Positions 1 through 12,223 of a stretch of DNA of 64,000 nt are shown here, in pieces. Both the position numbers and the translations under genes were made by a program. The stretch comes from Cytospora piceicola (lineage: Eukaryota; Ascomycota; Sordariomycetes; Diaporthales; Cytosporaceae), in assembly GCA_023375675.1 (NCBI GenBank), contig JALQBC010000028.1:310001-374000 (forward strand). Direction: 5' to 3'. Each line of letters begins with the position of its first letter. Position 1 is the first letter of the stretch. Below the pieces are notes generated by a model. That model did no database searches. It saw nothing but the letters and a program-made list of their open reading frames with translations, and was not told the origin of the DNA.

Positions 1-1
1 T

Positions 2-208
2 TATATTATTATCTTTAGCTACGAACAGGTCTTTTCTTTTACTTAAAGTCTCCTTATTAAGTTTTACCTTTATATTATTATCTTTAGCTATAAACAGGTT
101 TTCTCTTCTACTTATAGTCTTCTTATTAAGTTCTACTCTTATATTATTATCTTTATCTGCGAATAAGTCTTCTCTTTCGCTTATAGTCTTATAATAATAA
201 TTAATCTT
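2..208. repeat. 69-bp tandem repeat, three copies at the left edge
   Basis: Copies begin at about 2, 71 and 140, each opening with TATATTATTATCTTTA and continuing through a similar CTT-rich body. The period of 69 is a multiple of three. The third copy decays after about 60 bases. The array may extend left of the window. Confidence 0.75.
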
Positions 209-3200
209 ATCGTTTATATCCTTTTAAAATCTACTAAAGAATACAGATATAAGGTTTTATTATATATATAGTAGCGTCGGTATAGAACTATTTATCGGTA
301 AGATAGCGTATATTAGCTTTTTTTCGAAAAGATCTAATTAAAGCTATAAATAAGTACTTATATACGGTATACTATTAGTCTATAAAGTTAATAAGGCTTT
401 TCGTAGCTCTGCGATAAAGTATTACGTAGCTTTTAACTTTAAAAACCTTATATATATTATTCTTTATTAAATCTTTAGCGTTATAAAGCTTAGCTTATAT
501 ACCTTCTTTTAAAATTAGCTAATATAATAGTTATCTATAATACTTTAAAACCGTTAGCCTCGATATTCTTAAATCGAGGAGTTATTAGTTAAGTTTATAA
601 ACTTTTAAAAAGTAGTTAAAAGAAGTTATCTATACGTTATAAAGTAACGCTACTTTATATTTACGTTTAGTTAAAAAGGGATAAACTATTATAAATCTTC
701 GGAAGTCTCGATAAGCTATTTTTAATTAAGTATAAAATATAGCCTTAGTAAAGTATTTAATATCGGTTAGTTAAAGCTACAAGCCTTAACTTTTAAGATA
801 ATTTAAGCCCGGATTAACTTAATAGCTAAGGTAAAGTACTTTATATCCTTATAAAACGTATCGAAACTCGGAATAAAGTAGTTTAAGCTTAATACGATCT
901 TTTATATAAAGTCTTTTATAGTTTTATCTATAATTTTAAAGAAAAGCTTAATATTTTAAAAAAACGCTTTAATTTTAAAGCTATCCGAACTACTCGAAAT
1001 ATAGTACTATAGGTATATAATAGTATCGATATCTATAGCTTATACTATCTTTTCGTTACTATTTATTACTTTATATTAAACTTAGTAAATATAGTTAAGG
1101 TAGCTTAGTAAATAGTCTTTATAGTATAAAGCGATATATTTATAGATATTCTTAAGTTATAAACCGGCTTAAAGCTTTAAAAAAATAAAAAGCTTATTAA
1201 ACGATTTAACGAGTTTCTCGTAGCGAAAGACTATATAAAGGATATTCTTTTTATATTTAGTTAGCCGTCTAAGCTAATCTTTTCTCTTTAAAAGTTTAAG
1301 GTTATCGTTTAAACGGATCTTCCGGTAAACTTCGTTATCTATATATAAAGCCTCGAATGAAAAGGATTTATACTTACGTTTAAATAGTTATCGAAAACGT
1401 AGTTACTAACTTATATAATAAAGTTAAATCTAATAATAAATAGAATATAATTAGAATTAATAAACTTAACTCGCTAATATAATAAAGTTATATTATCTAC
1501 TTAAAGTTAAGACTTTATAACTAACTTACAGCTTCGACCTACTAATAGCTATTTATATAAAATAGCTTAAAGTTTAAAAGGAAACTTTTAACTAAATTAA
1601 AATCTTTAAACTATTTCTTTAAAACTTATAACGTTATAATAATCTGTTTATATATTATAAAGTCGATTTCGATAAGAATTTAATTTTTATAAATATAAAG
1701 CTTATATAACACGGCTAATCGAAATAAGCGTTTTTTCTAATCGCGGTTTCGTTATATAGTAAGTCGTAGTAATACTTTATTTAGTAAAAAGTAGAAATAT
1801 AAAATAGGTACGCAGACTATTCCGACTAACTACTACTTAATAGAATTTAGATTTATTAATATAACGATACGGAATTTTATATAACTAAAAGACTTTCGTT
1901 TTATTAACTATATATATTATAAAAGACTAAGTTTAGACTAAGGCTGCTTTTAGATTTTTAACCTTTAAATAAGGATTTTAATCTTTAGTTTAAAAGTTTT
2001 ATAAAAGGAATAAAGAAATCTATAATTAAAATCGGTACTTAAGCTAAATTCTAATATATTCGTTATTAGCTAGTAAAAGAAATCGAAAGTAAGCGGATAA
2101 AAACTTTATACCTTTCGTTATATCTTTAAAACTAACTTTTATACCTTCTTTAACCTATACGTTTTTATTAATAAAGGAGAATAATATATTATATTTAATA
2201 AACGCGATAAGTCTTTTTTAAAGAAAGTAAAGTTAAGTTATTATATAAAGCCTAATAAGTTATAAGCTATAGTAGTTACGGTAAAGACTATTAATTATCA
2301 GGCGAAGCTAGTTATTACTAATCCTTTTAACCGAGGTAAGTCGATAGTAAGTATAATAAATATTAAAAAGGTTAAAGATAAAAGTAAAGTAATATTCGTT
2401 AAGCTTTATATTAGCTAAGCTTAGCTATATAGTTATAGCGGTTTACTATTTTTATCGGTAATAGTATCGAAATAATTTAAACCGAAGTAATATTTAGTAT
2501 TAATATTATTTAAGATAAGTATAAAATATCTATCGGATTAGTATAAAGATATAACGTCGTTAAATTCGACTAAAACTATAATATAGGCTTTTATTAAGCG
2601 GTAAAACGTATTCGCTTTTTTTATAATCTTTATCCGCCGGTTAACGAATCCTTTTTTTACGTTTATAAAACCTCTTATTATCGTATTAGTTATAGCTTTT
2701 AAATAAAGTATAAGTTAACTAAGCCCTTCCGTAATTAAAGAAATATACCTTTTTATTACTAAAGTAATATTAGTAGAAAGAATATAAGGCTATTTTAATA
2801 GCTTCGCAACCTTAATTAATCCGGGCTGTTTTAAAAACGCTATTTCGAACCTATTATATAAGCTATAGCGTTAATAAAGGCCGTTATCTTAATAATTAAA
2901 CTAAGTAAGTTTTATTTCTTACTTTTAGTTAAATATCTTTATTTTTAGATTAAGATTATAAATCTAACTATACCTTATTCGATAGTACGTCTATATTATA
3001 GGTATAAAACCTTTATAAGTATTATAAATAAATATATTTATTTAGTCTTTATATATATATAAAATAATTCGAATTTTCTTAATATTCTGTTTAAAATCCT
3101 TTTATTAAGTATTATTTTTAGATTTATTTCTATATTCGGAAGCTATAAACGTAATTAATATTTACCTTATTATTCTTAAAGTACTCTTTACTCTCCTTAT

Positions 3201-6200
3201 TCTTTCTCGCTTATTACAGCTTTTATCGCGCTCTACCTTTCTTATATTAAAATACTTTCTTTTTCGATATCTTATATTTCCGACCTTATTTAAATTTACT
3301 TATTAAGTAAAGCTTATAAAATTAAAAGCTATAACGATTATAATATACCTAGTATTAAACATTATACCGCTGTATATAATAACTATTAGTTTTTATAAAA
3401 TAACAGCTACTTTTATATATATTAACTTAGTTTTTACCTTTTTAGGTAAACGAATTAACCTACTTACGGATTTACTTAGTATTTTAATTTTTATATATTA
3501 TCTCTTATATCGTTTAACTAGGCGATTATTAATACTATATAGTATTATTTATAGTATACTAATTCTAGCCTATTATTAAGTATCTTTTACGTAATAGACC
3601 TTTTTAAGTTATATTATAAGTAATCTTCCTTTTTATTTTATCTTTAACTAACTAGTAGTATAAATTGCTAATAGCCTTTTTATTATCTTTATTACTATAT
3701 TATAGTATAGTTTAAAGTACTTTATTAAAGTTATTTTTAAGTTATATACAGCTTTAAGACTTATTTATCTTATAAGTTTACTTTAGTATATATTACTAGT
3801 ATCGGGCTTTAAAGGTAGAATCCTTACTTTAACGGTTATGTCTATCTTCCTGTTAAGTATTAGTTATCGTTTAGTCCGGGTTACTTTTTTTAATACTAGA
3901 GTGTTAGTTATATTATATTAAAATAATAACTAAATAGTATAACTTAAGGTTTATTCCTTCCGACCCTTTTTTATTATATTAAGATCTTACTTTTTTATCT
4001 TTTTTTTAAAAAAACCTTTAAAATATAGTTTTTTTAAAAGCTATTCCTTTATAGTAACTTAATAAAAAAAGGGTTAAAGTATATTTCGTAATATATCTAA
4101 GTTAATGTTTTTTATTAATACGAGTAAACAGTTTAATACTACTTAAAAGTTAATTAAAAGATAGAAGTTATTACTAAATAGTCTTTATAAGGATAACTTT
4201 ACGTTTAAGAGTTACGATATTACAGTCTTTATCGTAAAAGGACGAGGTATTACTACCGTTCTACTATTAATAATAAGTCTAGTAATACAACGAGTATATA
4301 ATAAGTCCGATACTAATAAAGAGTTTTTATTTCGTAATTAAACACGGTATATTAATTTATTCTAATAGCTTAAGGATAACTATTAAGATCGATAGGTTTA
4401 AAACTAACTTTAACTATTAAAGTCTTTTAATCTTAAGAATATAAGTCTTTTTAATTTAACCTGTTTATATACTAAGATTAACTAAGAAAAAAAGGTTTCT
4501 CGTTATTTAGCTCTTTTACTTTAAGCTAAGAGTAAGAATAAATAAGTTACCTTTTAAAGAGAATAGATATTAAAGATTAATATATAATTATACTAATATA
4601 AGTAAAAAAGACGTAATAAAGAAGCTTTATAAAGCAGTAACTTTAAAAGCTTTTACCTTTAAGAGACAGGTTATTATTAGTAAGTAGTTAGTATATTTAA
4701 GATTCTATATTATAGTAGCGTATTAATTATTAATACCTTTTTAGTAAATAGAAGTCTTAAGTTTAATAATACTTATCGGGAATTTATAATTTAAAAGACT
4801 AAAAAGAACCTCGATATTAACTTCGTTATATTACGAAGTATTAACTTATATATATAAGGTTCGACTTCGGCTTTAGTAATAAGCGATCTTAAAGGGTAAA
4901 TTATAAAACGTATTTAAAAATTATCTGATAAACGAAGAAAAAAGTCGGTAGTAGTTTAAGTAAAGAAAGGTAAGATATAAAAGAGAATACTTAGAAGTAA
5001 GACCGTTATAGATTTATATAAAGTTTAAAGTAAGAAAAGGGGCGTTATTTACTTTTTATTATCTTCGTTATTAAAATATATTATTTATTATAGTATACTT
5101 CGGCCTTTAAACCTCGATATCCTCTTTCTTTTACTTAAGTTTTATAAATAATATACTAAAGATATTTATAGTACTATTACCTTTATCTTTTAAACGAATA
5201 CGTAAGCAGGTTAATATAAGATTCCTTTTAAGTTATTATTACTTATTTACCGAAACTACTTAAGCTATTTTATCCAATACTAATACTATAATTTTAAAAT
5301 AAGCTAGTTAATAGAAAAGATAGTTTAAAAGGTCTATATGTTTTATATACTATTTAAATAATACTACTACCCCTTTATTAGTACTAGGCCTTTAAGTACT
5401 ATAGAAAATACTTACTTTTTTTACGTTAATTATATCGTAAAGATCTTACTTTCTTTATTAAACGTATATTAAAAAGTTCCGGATTCTACTCGATAATTTC
5501 TACGATTTTTATATTTTCCGTATCCCGGAAATATACTAATAGCTTAATATATATCTTTTACCTTTTATTATCGCCGACTATAAACTATAAAGGTATTAGA
5601 TACTTTAAGATAGACTTTATAATAATCCCTGTATACTATTTAAGAATATAGCCTTATTTAGATAATAGTAATATTATTATAATACTAGTAGTGTTTAAGT
5701 AAAAAGATAAAAAACGATAAAAAACGAACTATAAGAACTATAAGGACGATAAAGATAAAGAGTAATTAGGTATAATAAAAAAGGGAGCGTATAGGCTAGT
5801 TTATATATTATATATATAAAGAGTAGGTATCGAGCTTAAAGGCTTACCGTTAGCTTAGAAACAGTCGTTTTAATTACTTAAGTATATAAGTAAAAATTAT
5901 TATAGGTAAATAAATAATCTATATTAAAAGACCTATATAGATAAAAATAAACCTTTTATTAGATTTTCCGACTTATTATTAAGAATAATAATAGAATATT
6001 AATAAAATACTACTATTAGCTACTATTAGAGCTAGTTAGTATATTTTCTTTAAATATATCTTAAAAGACCGCTTATTTAGCCGGAAGGCTTAAAGCCTTT
6101 AACCTTAACCTTAATAATATTAAAGGTAACTACGTACTTTTAGACTTTATATTACGAATAGGCCCCCTTTATATTAAATAGATTATACTTAGAAAACTAT

Positions 6201-7749
6201 TTAAAGTTTTTTATTATAATTTTTAAATAATACGTTTAGTTATAAAGGAATATACTTATATATCTATAAGGCTTAAGTATATAAATATCCGTAGCTTAAG
6301 TAGGAGTTTTAAAAAGGGATTTTTTAATTTAAATATCTTTTTATAAATAAAATACCGGTAAACGGCTTTATAAAACTACTATCGAAGATAAAGTTTAAAA
6401 GATTTATAGCTATACTTAAGCTTATAGATTTTATAAAGAAGGCTAAATAAGATAGCGATAAAAACGCTAATTAATTACCTAAGTAAAGCTTAAGTACTAT
6501 AAAAGTAATAAAAGCGATATACTAATCGAAGTCGCTAAACGGTATAGTATAATTAATAGCCGAAGTAAAAAGCGTTATTATATACGTTTATTTATTTAAA
6601 AAAGACGTTTAACGCTTATAATAGCCGGTCTTAATTACTTATAACGAAATTTCCTTATAATTATATTAAAAGCTATATCTAGCTAATATAATATAAAGTA
6701 TATAGGTAAAAAGAAAAAAGGTAAATAGTTAACCGGGGCGTTTATAGACTAAAGTAACTACTAGCCTAAAGATAACTATAGCTACTTCTATATATTATAT
6801 CTCTCTTTTAACCTATTAGCTATAAGGGCGACTTAACCTATTAGCTATAAGTTTTATAGGGTTACCTTTTACTATAGAAGTATTAGGTCTTTACCTGATT
6901 TAATACCTTTAAAATAATAATAATTTTAATCTTTTTAGTTTTATATAGCCTATTAAAGTTAAAGATTAGTATAGGTTTAAGTCTAGTCTAGTCTAAAGGT
7001 ATTTATTAATAACGGAGATAGCGATTTATCTCGATATACTTATAAACCGCGTACTTTATATATTAAAAGCTACTTTTAAATAAAAGTTAACTTTAACTAG
7101 TTACCTAATTTAAGTATAGGTATAAAAGAAGTATATATAGCAGCTAAAGTAAAGGCCTAAGATAGTCTATAACGTAAAAATAAAACGGTAAAATAGTATA
7201 AGGGTATAAGCGCGGCTAATATAGCGTAAGTATATAAGTTTAAATAGAAACGGTATAAGACCTTTTTAAGCGTTTAAAAGGGTATATTATAATTAAAGGT
7301 CGTCGGAAATAGCTGTTTCGGTACCGAATATAGTTACGTGATTTTTACTATTAGAATTTAAGTTAAGAAAGGGGATTTCGATAACCTTTTATAAAATTTA
7401 GAAGTAGATAACTAAATAATTAATCTATTTAATATAAAAAGGGCTTATTTATAATACTTTAAGAAAATCGAATACGTATTAATTACTAATAGCCTATTAG
7501 GTTAAATTAAACGCTATATATATAGATATCGTACTATATTTAATAATCTTCGGCTTAGTTCTTTCTTAGTAATTATAGTTACGCTAAAATCTAACTAGCG
7601 ATATTTTAAGGTATTTAAATATAAGCTACAGATTACTATTAATATACTTTAGCCTTAGCTAAGTATTTCCTTTTAACGTAAAACTATTTTTATATAATAC
7701 CTGTATTATCTATCTTTAATCTTAAATAAATCTTATATATAGCTTACGA

Positions 7750-8010
7750 TATTACTTATAATACTACTTATAATACCTTTTATAATACCTCCTATAAAGC
7801 TTTTTATAAAGCCTTTTATAATACTTTAAGTAATACCTCTTATAATACCTCTTATAATACCTTAAGTAATACCTTTTATAATACCTCGAGTAATACCTCT
7901 TATAATACCTCCTATAATACCTCGAGTAATACCTTCCGTAATACCTCGAGTAATACCTTCTGTAATACCTTTTATAATACTTCGAGTAATACCTCTTATA
8001 ATACCTCCCG
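7750..8010. repeat. 12-bp minisatellite, about 20 copies
   Basis: The unit is TAATACCTCNNN, where the last three bases are mostly GAG, TTA or CTA. In one plus-strand frame the array has no stop and reads as repeated Asn-Thr-Ser-X tetrapeptides, with X mostly Tyr or Ser. It lies within the RIP block and may be a relic of a low-complexity coding repeat. Confidence 0.8.
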
Positions 8011-8309
8011 TCGAATTATATTACTTAACTTTCGATATACGTCTTCGACAGTACTTAATATATTAGCTAAATTATAGCTTATAAACTAACGTAAACGTTT
8101 ATATTCGCGTTAAACACCTGTAAAAACTCTATCTACTTATTTTTATATCGCTTTAAGTATTTTATCTTATCGATTATCTAAATCACTTTATAGTAAATAA
8201 ATTACTTTAAAAATTTAAGCTTTTAACTTTTTTAACTTTATTTCTAACCGTTTAAAAACTAAGTATTTTATTCTTAAAAAGACCTTATACTCTTAATTAA
8301 AAAAGGCTT

Positions 8310-8550
8310 TTTATTTTTAAAGCTAGTTTAACTTTCCGGCGATATAGGCCTTTACCTTTAAAAGCTAGTTTAGCTTTCCGACGATATAAACCTTTACTTT
8401 TAAAAGCTAGTCTAGCTTATTAGCGATATAGGCCTTTACCTTTAAAAGCTAGTTTAGCTTACCGGCGATATAAGCCTTTACTTTTAAAAGCTAGTCTAGC
8501 TTCTTAGCGATATAGGCCTTTACCTTTAAAAGCTATTTTAACTTATTAAC
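8310..8550. repeat. 42-bp minisatellite, about six copies
   Basis: The unit contains TTTAAAAGCTAGTTTAGCTT followed by a variable GCGATATA part. The period of 42 is exactly 14 codons. On the minus strand it reads as a 14-residue unit rich in Leu, Lys and Ile, with one TAG per unit. A TAG at that place could come from CAG by RIP. Confidence 0.75.
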
Positions 8551-10126
8551 TAAAGTCGATATTATATTAAAAAGCTTAATATCGTACTTTTATATTATAG
8601 CAGGCTTACTACCGGAGATAAACGTAGGTAAATCTTAATTAAGTTAAAAAAACTTACTACTTTATATATTCTTAAGATTAATACTATTATAGCGGTAAGT
8701 TTTCTTACGTTTATTTATTAAAGTAGTATATAAGTATAAATCGTAAGGCTTGAATTTATATAAAGTTAAATACTCGCTTTATAGATTTAAAGACTTTATA
8801 GACTAAATACTATACTTATAACAGCGTTTCCGATCGATCTCTATTATAAAGTAAGTAAATATTATAAAAGACTTAAATAAGAAATAAACTATTAGCTATA
8901 AAAGAGTTATTATATATAAGTATAAAGTTTAATATTATATACTAGTTATCGTAGCTCGGTATAAGTATATTAAGAACAGAGAGTATTATAATACCGGCGT
9001 TATCTACTATTATATTACCTTTAATAAGTTTATCTCGTTTGCTATAAACTATCCGATAGTTTACCCGATTAGTAGCGGTATATACTTTACTACTTAAAAT
9101 AGCTATATAAAAGCTACAGAAATAGTCGAAGGATATATATCTTCTCGAAGCTTTTGCGATTAAGATAAAGCGTTTCTACTTAATAAAATTATAGATAAGT
9201 ACTATTAACTTTTTACTAATATTATCCGAAAGTTTTTAAAATAAGTTAAGTAAGCTAAGTATAATTAAGTACGACTTTTTAAATAAATAAAAGTTAAGTA
9301 AATACTTCTTAAAGTTAGATAAGTCGATATTATAAACCGATAAGACTTTAATACGTTCCGAAAAGATATATATATAAAAATTAAGTTTATTATAAAAGGT
9401 AAACTATAATTTTAAGTATACCTTCGAAAAGTAGTCTTAATATAAACTTAATAGTCTATATAAATAATAACTCTTTTATATAGCTTCGACCTCGATATTC
9501 TTTAGTTTTATCGGTAAAAGGAGTTAGTATACCGATATAAAGCGTTCCTTTAAATAGCTAAGCTTAAAGTTATTAAAAGTACTTTTAAGGCGTTTACTTT
9601 AGTTTATAGTTAAAAACTAATACTTAGTCGGTAGATTTATATAAGCTATATTCTATATTTTCTAAATAAAAAAGTTAGTAATAGAAATAAATATATTTAA
9701 ATAATAAAGTAATTCGGAAGAAATATTATCTTATTAAATCCTACCTGCTTAAGCTTTTTATAAAAGCAGCCTTAACTTTATTATAAATTACTATACTTAA
9801 TATTCAGAGCTCGGTTATAATTAAAGTACGAAGTTATTAGTTATTATAGCTTTTAGCTATATATAACTCTTTAATTATAGATAAGGAATATAAGTACTTT
9901 ATATTCTAGCTAGCCTTATAACTAGTTACTACCTCTTTAATACTTAAAATAAAAGAAACTTATAGGTCGGTACTAGGTATATAATAACAGGCTAAATATA
10001 AGTGTTTACTAAAAAGTAAAGTACTTAAAAGCAATAGTAGAAAATAAAAAGAGTAAATAGTTTAAAAAACGTAAAAGTAAAAGCGTAACGACTTTATTAT
10101 AACGTCTTTAAAGATATATAGTAAAG

Positions 10127-10428
10127 TAGTAATATCTTTAAATTATTTATAAAAAAGTAGTAATATCTATAAAAGAGTAGTAATATCTGTAAAAGAGTAG
10201 TAATATTTATAAAAAAGTAGTAATATTTATAAAAGAATAGTAATATTTATAGAAAAGTAGTAATATCTATAGAAAAGTAGTAATATTTATAAAAGAGTAG
10301 TAATATTTATAAAAAAGTAGTAATATTTATAGAAGAGTAGTAATATCTATAAAAGAGTAGTAATATCTATAGAAGAGTAGTAATATCTATAAAAGAGTAG
10401 TAATATTTATAAAAGAATAGTAATATAT
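10127..10428. repeat. 20-bp minisatellite, about 15 copies
   Basis: The unit is close to GTAGTAATATCTATAAAAGA and is kept in exact 20-base phase for 300 bases. Variation is limited to a few transition sites (C/T in ATCTAT or ATTTAT, G/A in AAAGAG or AAAAAG). This array is much more regular than its surroundings. Confidence 0.85.
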
Positions 10429-11191
10429 AAAAAAGAAAGAGAATAACAGAAAAGGACCTTACCTATAATTACGTATTAGTCTTTAATAATTTAATAAAAC
10501 GCCTTAATAAGTTAGGTATATTCTTATTTAAAAGGGCTATATAAAACGTTAATTATTTATAGGTTATTCCGGCTAATAAAGCTTAATACTATAAAACGGT
10601 TAGCTATTAAAAGATAATAAAATAAGGCTTTTTAAGTTATACGATTTAAAAATACGTTATAATAATCGGAAGTAGAAAAAGTTAATAAGGAAAGTTAAAA
10701 GTAGAAAAAGTTAATAAGAAAATATAAAAACGATAAAGAATATTACTTATCGATCGGACTACTTATAGCTTTTATTCCGAAGCTAAAAACCGTATAACTT
10801 ACGTTAAAAAGTAAGCTAAGATATATTAAAATAATAAAAGCGTAAAAAGCGTAAAGGCGGTAAGAGATATTAAAGTCTATAAGGGCTAAGTAGTTTTAAA
10901 GAGGTAAAGGTTAATATATTATATATAAAGATAATAAAGTATATAATATATTTAGTAAAGTATAAGGTAAGATAAAAATAAACGGAAAAGTAGGTATAAA
11001 ATAGTTAAGGAACGGTATCCTATACAGAGGATTATAGGTTACGGTAGTTATAATAGCTAACGTCTCGTTAGCCTAGCCGGTTAGCCTCGTCTATCTCTTT
11101 CGGCTGTACTAAGGTGCCCTAATTAGGTAGTCCGTACTACCTTAAAAGTTAACCTAAGCGTGATAATATTAGCACTACATGGCGCAATACT

Positions 11192-12223
11192 ATGCACGAG
11201 CTGCTCGATGAGCACGAGCGGCGGACCAGTCTCTCGCAACGCCGACGGCAAGAGGAATATGAGCGCCGTCAATACCTGGAGCGACAAGAATTCGAGCGTG
11301 GCGTCATGAACTTCTGCCTTGCCGCCGTGAATGCCGTGTCGCGCCCTGCTTCACCAGCTCCTTTAGCCGGCACAAAAATAGGACATACATCAAATATACA
11401 GCCACAGCAGCAGCTTGTCCTTCTCATGACCCCCCACGATCTGGTCCGCTTGCTTGGTGTCCCCGACATTCTCGCAGCAGACCTCCAACGCCTCGAGGAA
11501 AAACGCAAGGTTCAGGTCCCCGAGCCAGAACAGGCCCGCGCCGAGCAACTCATCCGCACAAAGCAGATCCGGGAGTGGCTCACAAGCCCTATTTCCTCAC
11601 AGCTCCTCATCCACGGCAACTATGACCACAGAGCATACATCTCGGGCCTCTCGCTCTTTTGCAAGTCACTCACGGATACGCTGTCGGAGCGAGCTCCCAG
11701 GTTCATCCCACTGACCTTTTTCTGCGGCTTGCACACGGAACCACTCCTCGTGGCTCATACCGGTGGCCGGGGCCTGATACAAAGCTTCCTCTACCAACTG
11801 CTCCGCCATGGCGAGTTCCACCAACATCCCAGCGGCGGCATCCCCGTCCCCAAAGCAGCACTGGACGATATCCAAGACGGCGATATAGACACACTATGCA
11901 ACCTATTCGTCACGCTGGTACACATGTTGCCCAACACAGTAACGCTGTTTTGTATCATCGATGGAGTACTGTACTATGAGCGGCCCGAGTTTGTCCATGA
12001 TATGGAAAAAGTATTGATGGTGATTTTGCAGCTTTCCAACGATGATGGGCGTGGGATTGTGCAGGCGCCTGTCAAGGTATTGCTGACGAGTCCTACGCGG
12101 ACACGGGTGGTGCGGGCGCCGTTTCCGGACGAGTTGATCTTGTCGATGGAGGGGATGGCTAGGGCTGGGTTGGTCGCTAGTAGTTCGAGGCTGAAGAGGG
12201 AAACAGGCTCTGAATTGGTATAG
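11192..12223 (+). CDS. Degenerate NACHT/STAND-like protein without a P-loop
   Basis: A single-exon ORF of 343 aa. Residues 1-37 are a charged Glu/Arg-rich helix. Residues 120-345 resemble the NTPase-like region that fungi place in many STAND and ankyrin proteins. LLIHGN (138-143) stands where the strand before a P-loop would be, but the GxxxxGK[ST] loop is missing. FFCGLH (177-181), a helix with SFLYQLL (198-204), the Walker-B-like strand ending in CIIDG (254-258) and VKVLLTSPTRTR follow in family order. Proteins of this type are mostly uncharacterised, and some relatives act in nonself recognition. The start lies only about 20 bases after the RIP block, so the true N-terminus or an upstream exon may be lost. 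The ORF itself has normal codon use and no internal stop. Confidence 0.6.
   Translation: MHELLDEHERRTSLSQRRRQEEYERRQYLERQEFERGVMNFCLAAVNAVSRPASPAPLAGTKIGHTSNIQPQQQLVLLMTPHDLVRLLGVPDILAADLQRLEEKRKVQVPEPEQARAEQLIRTKQIREWLTSPISSQLLIHGNYDHRAYISGLSLFCKSLTDTLSERAPRFIPLTFFCGLHTEPLLVAHTGGRGLIQSFLYQLLRHGEFHQHPSGGIPVPKAALDDIQDGDIDTLCNLFVTLVHMLPNTVTLFCIIDGVLYYERPEFVHDMEKVLMVILQLSNDDGRGIVQAPVKVLLTSPTRTRVVRAPFPDELILSMEGMARAGLVASSSRLKRETGSELV

Larger units (their letters stand above)
1..11170. repeat. RIP-saturated AT-rich repeat block
   Basis: This stretch is strongly AT-rich, and CpA and TpG dinucleotides are almost absent while TpA is in great excess. That is the end state of repeat-induced point mutation, a C-to-T process acting on CpA in duplicated fungal DNA. 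No reading frame of 60 codons exists on either strand. The composition returns to normal within about 30 bases near 11,170, so the edge is sharp. Transposon remnants are the usual content of such blocks, but decay is too deep to recognise an element family. Four tandem arrays inside it are listed separately. Confidence 0.9.

Noticed and set aside
1..11170. CRISPR array, from the regular 20-bp and 69-bp repeats
   Set aside because: The units are contiguous with no unique spacers, and the genome is fungal.
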